DNA from: Zygnema cylindricum
Taxonomy: Eukaryota > Streptophyta > Zygnematophyceae > Zygnematales > Zygnemataceae
Assembly (NCBI GenBank): GCA_037447655.1
Contig: JBBHKE010003180.1
Location: 1 to 62,000 of the forward strand
Length of the DNA: 62,000 bases
Direction: 5' to 3'
Each line of letters starts with the position of its first letter. Position 1 is the stretch's first letter. Positions 1 to 11,683 of this stretch are shown piece after piece. Position numbers and translations under genes: made by a program. Below the pieces are notes generated by a model. It worked only from the letters and a program-made list of their open reading frames with translations. It was not told where the DNA came from and did no database searches.

Positions 1-332
1 AAAAAAGCCGTTCGCATAACTCTTCTCCGTCGACAACATCGTCGTCAGTGTGAACATTAACTGACATGCAGCGCGACAAATAATACTAGCGTCATAATGA
101 CGTCAAAACTATACGGACTGACAGATTTTGTACATCCACGTAATTTAGTGTTAATTATTTCAGCGCGGATATTTATTACCGACAAAACCCAAAATAGAGT
201 ACTTAAATAAATTAGAGTAAACTTCGACTGTGAAAAGGTTCTATCACATAAATTAGAGTTCATTACTCTAATTGTTTTTTTTTGTTTTTTTACTCTAATT
301 TTTTCATTACTCTAATTACGATTCGCGGTGTA
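1..332. mobile_element. mariner-like MITE M1, cut by the window start
   Basis: The right end matches the terminal inverted repeat shared by at least ten copies in this window: short ACTCTAAT runs, then CGATTCGCGGTGTA, ending in TA. The interior (1-240) is homologous to 19250-19470 in copy M2, so the same non-coding family is present. The left end lies outside the window. There is no transposase. TA at the ends and the repeat architecture fit Tc1/mariner-derived MITEs; the superfamily assignment is inference from the TA target and the repeat style. Confidence 0.75.
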
Positions 333-1013
333 CAATACCGCAATAAGTTCATTGTTTGATTTACCGAACGTCTACCGAACGATCAAAGGGCTCAATATAT
401 CGCTCCGCGACCAGCAAAAACCATCGCGATATATTTGGTAAGAGGTGTGGGTCCGTACACATTTAGCAAGGTAAACTATACACTAAAATATCACGGATAA
501 TCGTACAAAAAATCCCGCAGTTTTTTTCCCATTTCGACGCCGTTATTTTATTATTTGACACTTTCTTGTACTTCCGTACGACATAGGGAGCACATATCGT
601 ACATTACGCTATTTAAAAAACTCGCGCATTGGAGTATAACAGCTGACATATTTATAATAGCGCGGAGGAAAAACAGGACTATCGATTATATTTTATGTTT
701 ATGCTTCGTAATTCAGGGTGGGCGTCATAGTTTTATTAACAATAATAGCATTTTTCGGCGCTCCCAGTAAGGTTGAAGTTCCATTTAAGGAAAAAATGAG
801 GTTGTTAACTATATGTCTTACTGTTTCGTACAATCTCGTACCATTTTATTTTAACTTGTAATAAAAAATGCTACTAATTGACTGACTTGATTCTTTAATG
901 TTATGGGCGTAAACCTTGACCGTCAAACGCAAAATCAGATACACCATCGGGTTGAAAGTTTCAGTTTGCAACAAGTGACATGTATGAGGTCAATTTTGAG
1001 AACCTGTACGTAT
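333..1013. other. hAT-like fragment plus unassigned DNA
   Basis: Positions about 390-470 resemble the left part of element T1 (3290-3370): both have AATATATCG-like runs, CGCGATATAT and a GGTGT(G)GGTCCGTACA-type stretch. This is a decayed relative of the hAT-like T family. The remainder is AT-rich with many GTAC/TACG words and no supported gene. Small open frames here have no recognisable protein family. Confidence 0.4.
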
Positions 1014-2181
1014 TGTTGATATTTGAGTATTTTCTAGGTCTTTATTTAGGATAGGAAAAGAGCAGAAGCAGTCTGCCTCTGACTCCCTTCTCTAAGCCCC
1101 CACACTTGTTGTAGTCATTGAAGGATGGAGAGGGAGCTAGAGCTATGGCTGCCTAAGCTCTCCAAAGAGACACGAGTAGACAATGGTGTGTACTAAAAAG
1201 GTATTTGACGGACTTAGGATTTAATCCTGGTACGTACCGTCTGCCAAACGACCCGTAGCCGGTAGCTTTATCCATTTAGTCTAAGACTAGTGGTGAGACA
1301 TTTACGGTTTAATAATTATATAAACTTGTACACGTAGACAAATTCAGTTAACGGCACGAATAAATTCTTAGTACATAGAAACAGTTTAGAGTAGTACGGT
1401 TTACGCAAAGCTAATACCGCGCATTTGTTTCGACGGCGAAACAAATACCGCGCACATGTTTTCGACAGGTAGAAATGTTCGGATTTAATCGACGGCCGTG
1501 GTGCGAGATGAGATTCCGGAATGGCCTCCTTGGCGTTTTCTGGCGCCGCCACTCCGGATGACACGTGGAAATGCGTTGGAGGATTGCGGAATCTCCGGAA
1601 CGCAAGATAACAAGTCTGGATGTGACAGTTGTCACCTGTATTGTCTTATTTTACAGTTGCCGTACAGAAAGTACTCCGGCGCTTGTACTTTTTTGTACGG
1701 TACAGTCCTGTGATTGGCGCCGTACTTCAGTATTACGGGTTTAGAGAGGGACTAGAACTTAGAATATTTCTGGTAGGTAGATGCCTCTCCCAGAGAGCAC
1801 CTTGTATAAATGGCAAACTTTGGCCAGCCATAACTATCAACTTAGTTGACCAAATTCATTGATTCTTGTTGCTGCGGACTCAAGGGATTCGAGGCTACAT
1901 AGGGGTGTAGTCAATCAGAGTCTTTGCCTGCCTGGGTGGCTGTATTTCTAAGGGAAAGTCAAAGTGGGTGAATGTGTCCAAATCTCATATTCTAACTTTA
2001 CATTATGTGGTGGAACTGAACACATTGAAAGTGTTATTTCACAAGGGTGAAGCTATATAGGGGTTCTGATTGTCAAGGGGGTCAGTCATTTTGGTTTATA
2101 TCAAGTTGGAGTCGGCACTATCTAGATTAGCTTTCTTTGAACCTGCGAATTCTGTGTGGCAATCGAGCCCATAGAATTTCA
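1014..2181 (+). mobile_element. solo LTR A (Copia family 2)
   Basis: It begins TGTTGATATTTGAG and ends ATAGAATTTCA, and is flanked by a perfect 5-bp target duplication CGTAT (1009-1013 and 2182-2186). It is homologous along its length to the LTRs of element C and to the solo LTR at 51941-53177. A TATA box lies at 1805-1810 (TATAAA). There is no internal region, primer-binding site or polypurine tract, so this is a product of LTR-LTR recombination. Confidence 0.93.
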
Positions 2182-3222
2182 CGTATAGCATTGCGCGTCG
2201 TGTAAAAGTGATGAAATATCCACGATGAACGCACAATCAGGTGCCTACACGTCGCATAGGCCTTGTGCCTTGGGCCAAGGTGGATGTAACGCCACCGGAA
2301 GCCGTGAGAAAATATTTGACGGAGGTTATTATTTCATGCTCCTGTTGCCACCCACTAACCATTTGACATTTTCGTACGATAGTTGTCCAATTCGTACGAA
2401 TTTTGAATTTTTCCCGAAAACTGCGTAGTATTTGCTTGTTTCGTAAATTTCGTACGTTTCACACTGTACGAAAATTTGTACGGACAAAAAAGAAAATGTT
2501 GCTTCATTTGCGGGGGCGTATTTTTATTTGTCCTACACTCTGTTTTTAGAAGGAAGTCGCCGTTGGAGACGGTGTAAATTCCGCCGCTCGCCGATTGTTT
2601 GTTGCACTTTTCTCTTTTTTAGGGTATTGAATATTTAAAATTTTTGAAACTTGAAAATCAAAATGAGGTACAAATTTTAAAAATTCCGAATTTTTTTGAT
2701 GCGCACTATACGTAGTAATCGTTAGTTTAATCCGTGCGTGTTATGCGCATAAGACATCTACAATTTCATCCGCTCGTACAGATTTTATTCTATAAGTCGT
2801 ACGATTCACTTTCCCTTCGGTGGAATAGAGATTGCGTTATCACCTATTTACTGTCAAAGATTATATATAGGTTCGAACGATCAGAATAGTTTCCTACGAG
2901 GAGCCAACCAACATGTGCCACGCAATAATATAGTCGGTTACCGACCCAACACAATGGAACGATGGCCTTCACAATGGAAGGAAGGGCATTAGTAAACGCA
3001 TTTTTACGTTTACTGGCGCCGCCTAATAGAACCACGGTCTAAATTTCTGGTTCAATTGAGAAGAAGAGGTACAATTTCTTGCAACTCCCGATGGAGCGAT
3101 TTTTTTGGCGATTTCGAAACTTATGAGATTTGTTTCTTGATAGGAAACATCTAAGAAAGTGCTAGTTCAAATCAATACAAATCAACATTTTTAACCTTTT
3201 TTCTTGCTATGGTGTTATTTCT
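2182..3222. other. unassigned AT-rich DNA
   Basis: I see no gene or bounded element. The stretch is rich in CGTACG and TACGAA words, like parts of the hAT-like interior at 55500-56400, so it may be old TE debris. The short open frames at 2225-2428 (+) and 2844-3035 (-) have no recognisable product. Confidence 0.4.
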
Positions 3223-3396
3223 AGTGTTGGGTATCGGGTAAATTCATATTGCGATAATTTTGATATTCGATATATCGAATATCGATCGAGCAAATTCCTC
3301 GATATATCGTACCGGGACCAACATAAATTATCGCGATATATATCGCAAAAACTGGGTGTCCGTACAGTCCTAGTACGAAAAATCGTACGGTTATAC

Positions 3397-3471
3397 CCCC
3401 CCCCCCTGGCGCGCGCTCGGGGGGGGGGGGGGGTTTGAAAAAAAAAAAAGGAAAAAAAAAAAAAAAAAAAA
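3397..3471. repeat. homopolymer block C(n), G(n), A(n)
   Basis: Runs of C, then a GCGCGCTC core, then G, then two runs of A lie next to one another at the left edge of element B. The outermost ~30 bp of B's left LTR, present at 17788-17818 on the other side, are missing here. A similar G-rich, then TTTTGAAAAAA stretch lies just right of B (18795-18835). It may be real low complexity or an assembly error. Confidence 0.6.
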
Positions 3472-4451
3472 AATTCAGAAAGCCTCTAGATAGTTTTTGG
3501 CTAACCTTTTTTCAGTTAGGATCACAGATACTCAAGTATGTAAACAAACAATCTTACTGCAACCCTATGCAGTCTGGACTTCCCTGAGTCCGAATCATAA
3601 GAAATCACTCAAAATGCCCAACCAAACGATTAATTCTCAAATGGCAAAGATGCCAAAATATACACAAGCTCATTGGGAGAAAGGCGGCTACCTCCTAAAT
3701 CTCCTAAGTCCTCAACCCCTCTCACAACCCCTATCTACTAATGTACGAACCTATCAGAGAACTGTAAAGTAGTGAAAGGTACTGTGGCCGGTGTACTTTT
3801 TGTACCGCCCGTGTACGACTTGGCCTTTGAGTGGACGTCTGTCTCTTCCGGACTTGCCCTTATGCTCACCGGGATCCCTGCTCTCTAGTGTTATCTTGCC
3901 ACGTGGCACCATGTCATGTTACGCCTGAAAACCGCCAAAGCGCCCATTCCGGGATCTCAGCGATGACGCGCGCCGTCAGATAAAAAATAACTTTAAATGC
4001 TAGCCGTTGAAAATCGATGTTCGATAAATTTGTTTTGTGCGATTTCGCGTTCACACTGTATTTCAATTTTGTTTCTATGTGACTTATCTGTAATTCCGTT
4101 AATCGGATTAGTGAGCTCAGACACATTTAAATACTTATCGTACCCCATGCGATCTAACGGACTTCAACGAAGACCGGCTAAGGCTGACGACTATGCCTTG
4201 CTCTGCTGGTCGGAGGTTCGAATCCTGCCGAACTCAACCTTTTTGGTAGAGGTGATTTATGTCACTTTTTCTGACCTGTCTAAGGAGCCAAGACAGCCAT
4301 GGCTCCACCACCCTCTCTCGCGTTCAATGACTACGAGAAGTATGGGAGAAAGAGAGGAGAGGTGGAGGCAGACTGCCTAGGTTTTTTTCTTTTCTATTTC
4401 CACTAAGCTATTCAGACTTAGAAAATACTTTATAATTCTAAAAATTCAACA
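3472..4451 (-). repeat. 3' LTR of element B
   Basis: On the minus strand it begins TGTTGAATTTTTAG, directly after the polypurine tract. It aligns with 17818-18793. The terminal ~30 bp at its left edge are lost in the homopolymer block. It contains the best-preserved tRNA-like antisense module in the window (see 4159-4239). Confidence 0.88.
4159..4239 (+). promoter_or_regulatory. antisense tRNA-like module in the U3 of the B LTR
   Basis: On the strand opposite to the retrotransposon there is an A-box-like GGCTAAGGCT (4176-4185) and, 39 nt later start to start, a perfect tRNA B-box GGTTCGAATCC (4215-4225). Spacing is close to that in tRNA genes. The acceptor and anticodon stems do not pair convincingly, so this is a tRNA-like or Pol III promoter-like module, not a functional tRNA gene. 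The same module, more diverged, occurs in the other LTR of B and in all family 1 and 2 LTRs. Confidence 0.55.
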
Positions 4452-4585
4452 CTCCCCTTATTTTCTAGTCTAACTTAAGCTTTTTTTTTAGTCCACACTT
4501 CTCTCTACAATATTTCGATTTGGGTGAGGGCACAGGTTTTGTCATCATATCTGCAATCATTTCTACATCTGGTTTATAGACAAGA

Positions 4586-6634
4586 TTAAGAATTTTGTTT
4601 TTCGACTTTTTCCCTCACAAAACTCAACCTTATGTCCATGTGTTTAGCATTGAAATGATGTTTTGGGTTGGCTGCAATTGCAATTGCAGCATGATTATCA
4701 CAAAAGACTTTATGCACCCCTTTCTTCATGTACCCCACTTCTTGTAGCAAAGACTTTACCCACATCAATTCTTTCACAGCAGAATAAGAGGCCATGGACT
4801 CAGCCTCCATAGTGGACTGAGCAACCACTTTTTGTTGCTTGCTACTCCAACAACAAGCACCTTCCCCCACATAGAATACATACCCAGAAGTGCATCTTCT
4901 CATAGGTGCATCCCCACAACTGACATCACTCCAAGTGGTGATGTCAGTGTGCTCCCCTCCCAAATGCAACCATAATTCCCTTGTACCCACCAGATATCTC
5001 ATGACTCTCTTTGCTTCCTCCCAGTCTCTGTGACTAGGATCATTAACACTCATACTGAGAACTCCAACTGCTGCTGCTATGTCTGGACTAGTGGAATTCT
5101 TAAAGTAGATTAGACTCCCTACAAATTGCCTGTAAGAAATAAACTTCATAAACAGTCTTTATTTGGGACTCATCTGATCCTCTAAGATTATCACTTTCTC
5201 TTCTACACTCCCGTCACTTATTTTCTTCAAGTCCATGGGAGTAGTATAGCTGTTTGCTTTTCCATTTGGAATTTCTCGAGAATATTCCTTATAGCTTCTT
5301 TTTGAGTAAGTCTGATAATCCTTTTTCCCCTATCTCTTTCCATTTGTATCCCCAAGATGTATCTTGCCTCTCCTAGATCTTTCATATCAAACCTGCTTTT
5401 AAGATCTTTCTTCAACTTTTTGATCTTTTCCATAGATTTACTTAACACCTGCAAGTCATCCACATAAATTGCAATAAAAATAACACCATTCTCATCCTCA
5501 AACATATAAATTGAATGGTCAGAACTAATCCGGATATATCCCAGGCTGGTAAGAAACTCATCTAGTTTCTTATTCCATTGCCTGGGAGCATGCTTAAGTC
5601 CATACAAGGACTTTAAAAATCTGCACACTTTGCTCTCCTCACCTTCCTCTAAAAATCCTTCAGGTTGCCACATAAAGATTTCTTCCTCTAGTTCACCATT
5701 GAGGAAGGCAGTCTTAATTTCCATCTGGTGTATCCATGTCTTCCGCTGCTGCTAGACTAAGGAGAGTCCTTACTGATGGGAACCGTACCATAGGAGCAAA
5801 GGTCTCTTCATAATCTATCCCTTCTTTATGAGTGAACCCTTTTGCTACCAACCGAGCCTTATATCTTTCAATGGTGTTATCTGGGTTCAAATTCAGTTTA
5901 AACACCCATTTGCATCCTATCGATTTTCTGTTGGAGGACAGTCCACCAGTTCCCAAGTGTTTGCTTCCATGATGGAAGCCATTTAATCATTTATGGCTCT
6001 AACCCATCTATCCTTCTCCGGACTGTCCATTGTCTCTGAATATGACTGAGGCTCATTTGGGTGAGACAACTTAGTTACCTTGTGAGCAGTTTGTCTTTCC
6101 TATAGCCTTTTGCTGCTCCTTCGTCCTCCTTCAAAGTCCGAAGCTGGAATGGAGGGAAGTCTCGTGTTCCTCCTCATTGTCTCATCAGCTCCCCCATCCA
6201 TGGAAGCCGTTTCCATCTCCTCCTCTTTTGTCTCCCCAAAGTGTATAGGGATATGGGAAGATTCCGACTTCTCTTCTTCGTTGTGGATCTCCCTTGAATG
6301 TGCAACCATTTTTTCACCCATGTCTCTTCTTGGAAGATCCGAGTCTTCCTCACTCTCGGACTCAAACCTGATTTTTATCTTCTAAGTGTATTTGAAAGGG
6401 TCAAATGGCTTCCTTTCATCCATGACAACTAGATGTTTTACCAAAATGAAATCTTGTTTAGCTAAGTCATAGACTCTATATCCCTTTACATCCTCATCAT
6501 ATCCCACAAAATATCACGGTTTCCCTTTATCATCTAATTTCTAGTTCTTCGTATCTGTGTCAAGTCTGTAAACTTGACTGCCAAATACTTTTAGATGCGA
6601 AATATTTGGTTTTTTTCCAACCCATCTCTCATAA
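4586..6634 (-). pseudogene. element B RNase H, reverse transcriptase and linker region
   Basis: RNase H (4586-5149) keeps DITTWSDVSCGDAP, the SSKQQKVVAQSTMEAES block and FCDNHAAIAIAANPKHHF. The reverse transcriptase spans two frames. 5714-5956 encodes GCKWVFKLNLNPDNTIERYKARLVAKGF-type sequence. 5227-5724 encodes the fingers/palm, including YVDDLQVLSK with the catalytic YVDD. The linker between integrase and RT (6100-6634) is damaged, and the right edge is cut by the solo LTR at 6635. The reverse transcriptase copies element RNA into cDNA and RNase H removes the RNA strand; here the frame breaks rule out one continuous polyprotein. Confidence 0.88.
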
Positions 6635-7627
6635 TGTTGAAATAAAAGGTATTTTCTAGGTTAGTTAAAAGATTTAAATAAGAACAAGAAAAAGCAGAGG
6701 CAGCCTGCTTCTAGCTTCTCTCTCTAGCCCCCATACTTGTCGTAGTCACTGAAGGCTGGAGAGGAAGCTAGAGCCAAGGCTGCCTATGCTCCTTCTAGAG
6801 TCAGAAGGTAGATCCTTGGTAAACTTACCAAAAGGATTGACAGACCCAGAATTTTATCCTGGTACCTACCATCCGTCAAAGTAGCCGTTAGTCTTACCCT
6901 GAAGTCTAAGACCAGTGCTGAAGTATCTAGGGTACGATAGCTACTTAAAGATGACGAAAAAGAGAAGTTCGATTTATTGACAAACGGACCACAATCACAC
7001 ACACACATTTAAAAATAGAATTACACCGGAAATGTACTACTTGTATTTTTAACGACTATAAATTAAGGCTGACATTAATCTAACGACGGAGAAAGAAGCC
7101 GGCATCGAGGAATGGTCGATTTGGCGGTTTTCGGTCACAACCACAACGGGTGACACGTGGCAGCATGACATTGGATGACGACATCTCCGGGACATATTAT
7201 GGCGAACCCGGATATGGCAGGCGTCGTCTTTCTGGCCATATCGTACAATGGCCGTAGAGAAATTACTTCGGACCAAGTACCTTTCTGTACTATACACTCA
7301 ATTGAATGGTTCCGTACATCAGTAAGAGAGGGTTTAGAGAGGGGTTAAGGACTTAGAAAATTAGAGGTAGCCGTCTCTCTCTCAGAGAGCTTTTGTATAA
7401 AAGGGTCATCTTTGACCATTGATAATTAACTGCTCAGGGGAGCAAATTCAAGGATTCTTTTTGTGGCAGACTCAAGGGAGTCAGCCCTTCTAAGGGGTGC
7501 AGTCTGGTCAGTCTGTATTCTGTCAGGGTGTCAGCAATATTCAGACAAAGCTTAAAGAACTAAGGTTATCCTAGAGGCTTCTTGCAAGCTGCCTACTCTG
7601 AGTACCTATGGAGGTCTCAGAGTTGCA
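6635..7627 (+). mobile_element. solo LTR S2 (Copia family 1) inside element B
   Basis: It begins TGTTGAAATAAAAGG, ends GGTCTCAGAGTTGCA, and is flanked by a perfect target duplication CATAA (6630-6634 and 7628-7632). It lies antisense to B, between the reverse-transcriptase linker and integrase. It is closest to the LTRs of element D. It keeps the family TATA box at 7396-7402 and the end of U5 with the gag start codon in its hairpin, although no gag follows. Confidence 0.95.
7396..7402 (+). promoter_or_regulatory. TATA box of solo LTR S2
   Basis: TATAAAA lies about 225 bp before the LTR end. It is immediately followed by GGTCATCTTTGACC, a slightly broken form of the TTGACC inverted repeat of this family. 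Equivalent TATA boxes on the minus strand lie at 19697-19703 and 25047-25053 in element D and at about 8556-8561 in element C. This places U3/R at roughly three quarters of LTR length. Confidence 0.6.
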
Positions 7628-7632
7628 CATAA

Positions 7633-8180
7633 GGTGTCATTATTTTCACAACTGAGGTAAGGACTCTATTCTTGATGTAGTTAGCACAGTTCATGACCTT
7701 AGCCCAAAACCTTTTTCCTATCCTTTTGTCGTCCAACATACTACGTGCACTATCTCATAGAGTTCGGTTCAACCTCTTAGCTACCCTATCTTGTTTTGGA
7801 TTATAAGGTACCATTTTTTGATGCTGAACCACCTCCTCCCTCTGATATTCCTCAAAGTGGTTTGAGGTATATTCTCCCCCATTGTCACTTCTTATTCTCT
7901 TAATGGGGGTTCCATGTAGCTTCTCACTCCAGGCTTTATATTATTTGAAGTAAGTAGGTGCTTCAGACTTTGTTTTTAGAAAGTAGACTCTAGAGTATCT
8001 GGACCAGTCATAGGTAATTGTCATCATGAACCTTTTACCTCCTACAGAAGGTACTTTTGCTGGTCCACAGATATTTGTGTGGACCAGATTTAGTACTTTC
8101 TCACCTTTGTATGTGGCAGTTTTGGGAAATGGAAGTTTGTGAGCCTTACCTTGGGCACAGCCACTACAATCATCCACAAT
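7633..8180 (-). pseudogene. element B integrase core fragment
   Basis: On the minus strand 7941-8180 encodes DDCSGCAQGKAHKLPFPK (end of the gag-pre-integrase zinc-binding domain) followed by LVHTNICGPAKVP and MMTITYDWSRYSRVYFLKTKSEA, the start of the DDE integrase core. 7633-7940 carries the following SDNGGEY and ERLNR-type region, with frame damage. The expected Asp in the first catalytic position (TDIWGP in other copies) is Asn here (TNICGP). The upstream part of the domain lies beyond element C, from 16161. Confidence 0.82.
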
Positions 8181-8185
8181 TTCAT

Positions 8186-9423
8186 TGAAACTCTGAGACC
8201 TCCATTGGCCCTCAGAGTATGCAGATCCAAAAGAAGCTAATCTAGATAGTGCCGACTCCAAGTTAATATAAACCCAAGTGACTGACCCCTTGACAGTCAA
8301 AACCCCAATATAGATTCACCCCTGTGAAATAACACTTTCTGTGTGCTCAGTTCCACCACAGAATGCAAAGTTAGAATATGAGATTTGGACACATTCACCC
8401 ACTTTGACTTTCCCTTAGAAATACAGCCACCCTGGCAGACAAAAACTCTGACCGACTACACCCCTGTGTAGCCTAGACTCCCCTGAGTCCGCAGCAAAAA
8501 GAATCACTGAAAATGGTCAAGTAAATTGATAGTTATGGCTGGCCAAAGTTTGCCATTTATACAGGGTGCTCTCTGGGAGAGGCAGCTGCCTACCCAAAAT
8601 TTTCTAAGTCCTATTCCCTCTCTAAAACTCTATCTACTGAAGTACGGCACCAATCAAATTACTGTGTCGTACAGAAAAGTACAGGTGCCGGTGTACTTTC
8701 TGTACGGCCATTGTACGACATGGCCAAAATGTCGACACGTGTCAAATCAGGATTAGTTCCTGTAATCTCCGGAATTCCCGTAGTCCAATGTTATCACGCC
8801 ACGTGTCACTTGACGTGACAAAGACCGTAAAACGCCAAAAATGCCTTTTCCGTGATCGCGGCGCCTATCGTGGCCGTCCGATCAAGACCGGCTATAATCG
8901 TAGCCGCTGAAATTCGACGCGCGGTATTTGTTTCGCTATCGAAACAAATGCGTGGTATTTGTTTCGCTGTCGAAACAAATGCGCGGTATTTGTTTCGCTA
9001 TCGAAACAAATGCGTGGTATCCGTTCTGCCCCCATTCCGTACTTCGTACTAAACTAAACTGTATCTATGTACTAAGTATCTATTAGCCGTTAAACGGATT
9101 AATCTACATATAACGATTTATATATTTGTCAAACCCTATATATCGTAATATCTGTTCTAGACATAACGGCTAGAGCTAACGGCTAACGCGGATTGATGGA
9201 CGGCAGGTACCTGGATCAATTCCTGGGTCCGTCAACCAACTTTTGGTAAGACTACATAATTTACCCCTTGTCTTCTCTAGAGAGCCTAGGCAGCCATGGC
9301 TCTAGCTCCCTATCCAGCCTTCAGTGACTACGACAAGTATGGGGGCTTGGAAAGGGGAGTTAGAGGCAGACCGCCTCAGCTCTTTTTCTATCCTAATACA
9401 GACCTATAAAATACTCAAATATC
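8186..9423 (-). repeat. 3' LTR of element C, main part
   Basis: Its left edge begins TGAAACTCTGAGACC on the plus strand. Element N interrupts it four bases before its end; the last bases AACA lie at 13024-13027, directly before the polypurine complement CTCCCCTTATTTTC. It aligns almost perfectly with 14914-16151. Confidence 0.92.
8919..9011. repeat. three tandem 31-bp palindromic units in U3 of element C (3' LTR)
   Basis: Each unit is GCGCGGT or GCGTGGT followed by ATTTGTTTCG, a 4-base loop and CGAAACAAAT, a 10-bp perfect inverted repeat. Three copies follow head to tail. Other LTRs in the window have one or two copies of the same palindrome, sometimes decayed. Function is unknown; its place in U3 suggests a protein-binding or structured-RNA element. 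Confidence 0.85.
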
Positions 9424-10758
9424 TGTTGTTCTTTGGTCTAAAATAGACCGCAGAAGCGACCCAAACTATCATGCAAAAAGCTAAGCCAAAAATAGGTCGA
9501 CGAACAATCACTTCAAATGCATCCTCCATTTAACATACAACAACATTTAGGGTTTCATGGAATAATCAACATAAATAAACCCTATGACAACATCTAAGGT
9601 TTGATGGAATAACCGACATAAACAAACCCTAGGACAAATGCATTAACAATGCAAAACATATATAAAATAACATAAATAATAAAAACAACTGCATCACACA
9701 TAAACAAGAGTATAATCAAGGTATAATCATTATATCATTCAAAGTGCATGACCTAATCGGCAACCCTAAAATACTACATCTTCGGTCCCCACTTTACTAA
9801 CCAGCATTGATTAAAGTTCTAATGAAGCTCAAACCTATATATACACCTGTGAGCTGTTAACAAATCACTAAGTGTCAAAATAACCAACGTAAATTACATA
9901 ACTGTCATTAAATAAAACTAATCGTAAGCGTACACCTGAAAGTCAAGCAATCGTAAGCGTACACTTGTCTGCAAATACGACACATAAATTAAAGTGTCGA
10001 TATCCTCATTAATCACGTAAAATATAACTATTTTAATCAACACTAAATCATTAATTCAAATAAGACAAAACATTGATGCTTCAAATATTTACACCGACGC
10101 ATCCAAAAATCCGCGTCATAAGTGACAACTTGCTTAGTCACTTGTCGATAAGTCCACGTAGTGAACCGACATCGCATATGTACGGTCCACTAGATAATGT
10201 GTCATAAAAACAATGTGGTCCCTTAAAAAATCGGCGGACGCCATCCGCCTTCCACGTGTACCACGAACCACTTGTCAAACAATCCGTACCATACAAATCT
10301 TGTCCGTACCGAAATCACGTACTTCGTCATAAATGTCGCGTGTCAAATACGACGCTCCGTACCGGCGGCGTCACATTTAATAAATGCGGTCTGTCGCATT
10401 ATGTTTCATATGGCCGGCGTACTTTTCAAATCCTTCGAATATTTCAAATCGAATCGCGAAGCGATCCGCCGTCCATTTCCATTTCGTATTTTTCGTACGC
10501 TTCTTCGCGTCACTTAATTTGTACTTTTTCGTCACCTTAAATTCATATTTCATATCGGATCGCTTCGCGATCCGCCGTACATTTTCAAATGTTTGTTCGC
10601 GCCACTCACACTTAACTTTAATTTTGATCGTACACTTACTCCCCCAATCCACAAATCCTTTCGAACCTCCTCAGTATATAACATAAATATATACGCACGA
10701 AACGTCGCGTGCGCATCAAATTTCACATACGCACGAAACTAAATCTTCAAAAACAACA
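9424..10758 (-). repeat. 3' LTR of element N
   Basis: On the plus strand it begins TGTTGTTCTTTGG and ends CAAAAACAACA, so both strands show TG...CA ends. It contains an inverted pair of 13-bp words (ATCGCGAAGCGAT and ATCGCTTCGCGAT), each followed by CCGCCGT. Short open frames inside (10256-10686) recur identically at 12516-12946 only because the LTRs are identical. Confidence 0.92.
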
Positions 10759-11683
10759 CTCCCCCGAAAATTTAGTTTTGTGCATCCATTATGCCACGTC
10801 ATCATCTGTCACACTTCATGGAACTACGTCATCAGCTGTCATCAATGTCACCTTCAGCTGCCTCCTCCATTTGAATCCGCCAAATGCCTCCGCCAGAATT
10901 TTCCCACTTGTTCCACCAACGCTTCCGCTGCCTTCATATACCATCCAGATTTCATAATACATAATATATATATTTTCAATTTTCAATTACAACAATTTTT
11001 CTTTTTCTCACCAATATCTAAATCTGAATCTACTTCCCACAATTCTATCTCAAGTCAACTAAATAATTAAAGCCAAAAGATCACACTAACAAAATATCCC
11101 CACTTAAATAACTTATACCTTAACTAAAACAAATATAGATTTCAATATTTTTCTCTTCATTTAATAATTAAATCTGAAAATTTCCCATTAAAAATACATA
11201 AATTAAAATCTATTTTCCCAAGAACAATTCTAATAATGTCACATTTCCCAAAAATTTCCAACAACTCAAAATCTACATTACAAATCAAATTTTCAACAAT
11301 CATCGATCCACAAAATTTGGATCTCTCCACCACATGTAAAAACTCCACCTTCCGGATCTCTCTCCCCCAAACGTCGAATCTCCACCTTCCACATCTCTCC
11401 ATCAAACGAATATGTATTTTCCAAAAATAAAATATCATTTATCATAATTAATCATTTTCATTGAGGGTAGACATTTCGGCACTCTCACTAAGTTAACCCT
11501 TGGGGCGATGCAAGATTAAACTCGGCACATACCAACACTATGATAAGGCCGATCTCATGGGTACATAGACACCATTACTGCAATACAACCAGCAAGGACA
11601 ATATTAACCCGCTACAATGCGTGTGACACAAACCTATCTCGACTTAACGTAACATATGATAGATGGGGTGTGGGCCCATAACC
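10759..11683 (-). other. internal region of element N
   Basis: It is 925 bp, AT-rich, and flanked by the polypurine tract (left) and primer-binding site (right). The largest minus-strand frame (11157-11438, 93 codons) resembles no family I know. A tract with many ATCTCTCC/CCACATCTC words lies at 11280-11410. I see no packaging signal that can be named, though one must be in this region or in the LTR if the element moves in trans. Confidence 0.6.
11671..11683 (-). promoter_or_regulatory. primer-binding site of element N
   Basis: On the plus strand TGGGCCCATAACC directly abuts the LTR start TGTTGTT. This equals 13 nt of the anticodon stem-loop of plant-type initiator tRNA-Met, including the CAU anticodon. 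It is shorter by two bases than in elements C, D and G, because of a T for G change further upstream. Confidence 0.8.

Noticed and set aside
1-332. Minus-strand 68-codon frame at 57-263 as a small gene
   Set aside because: It lies entirely in a non-coding MITE family and is not conserved as a frame in copy M2.
4159-4239. A true tRNA gene
   Set aside because: The B-box is perfect, but acceptor and anticodon stems do not fold, no valid anticodon loop is present, and the module recurs in LTRs; kept only as a tRNA-like module.
8526-9052. Plus-strand frames repeated at 15254-15780 as a conserved small gene
   Set aside because: They lie in U3/R of the two LTRs of element C and repeat only because the LTRs do.
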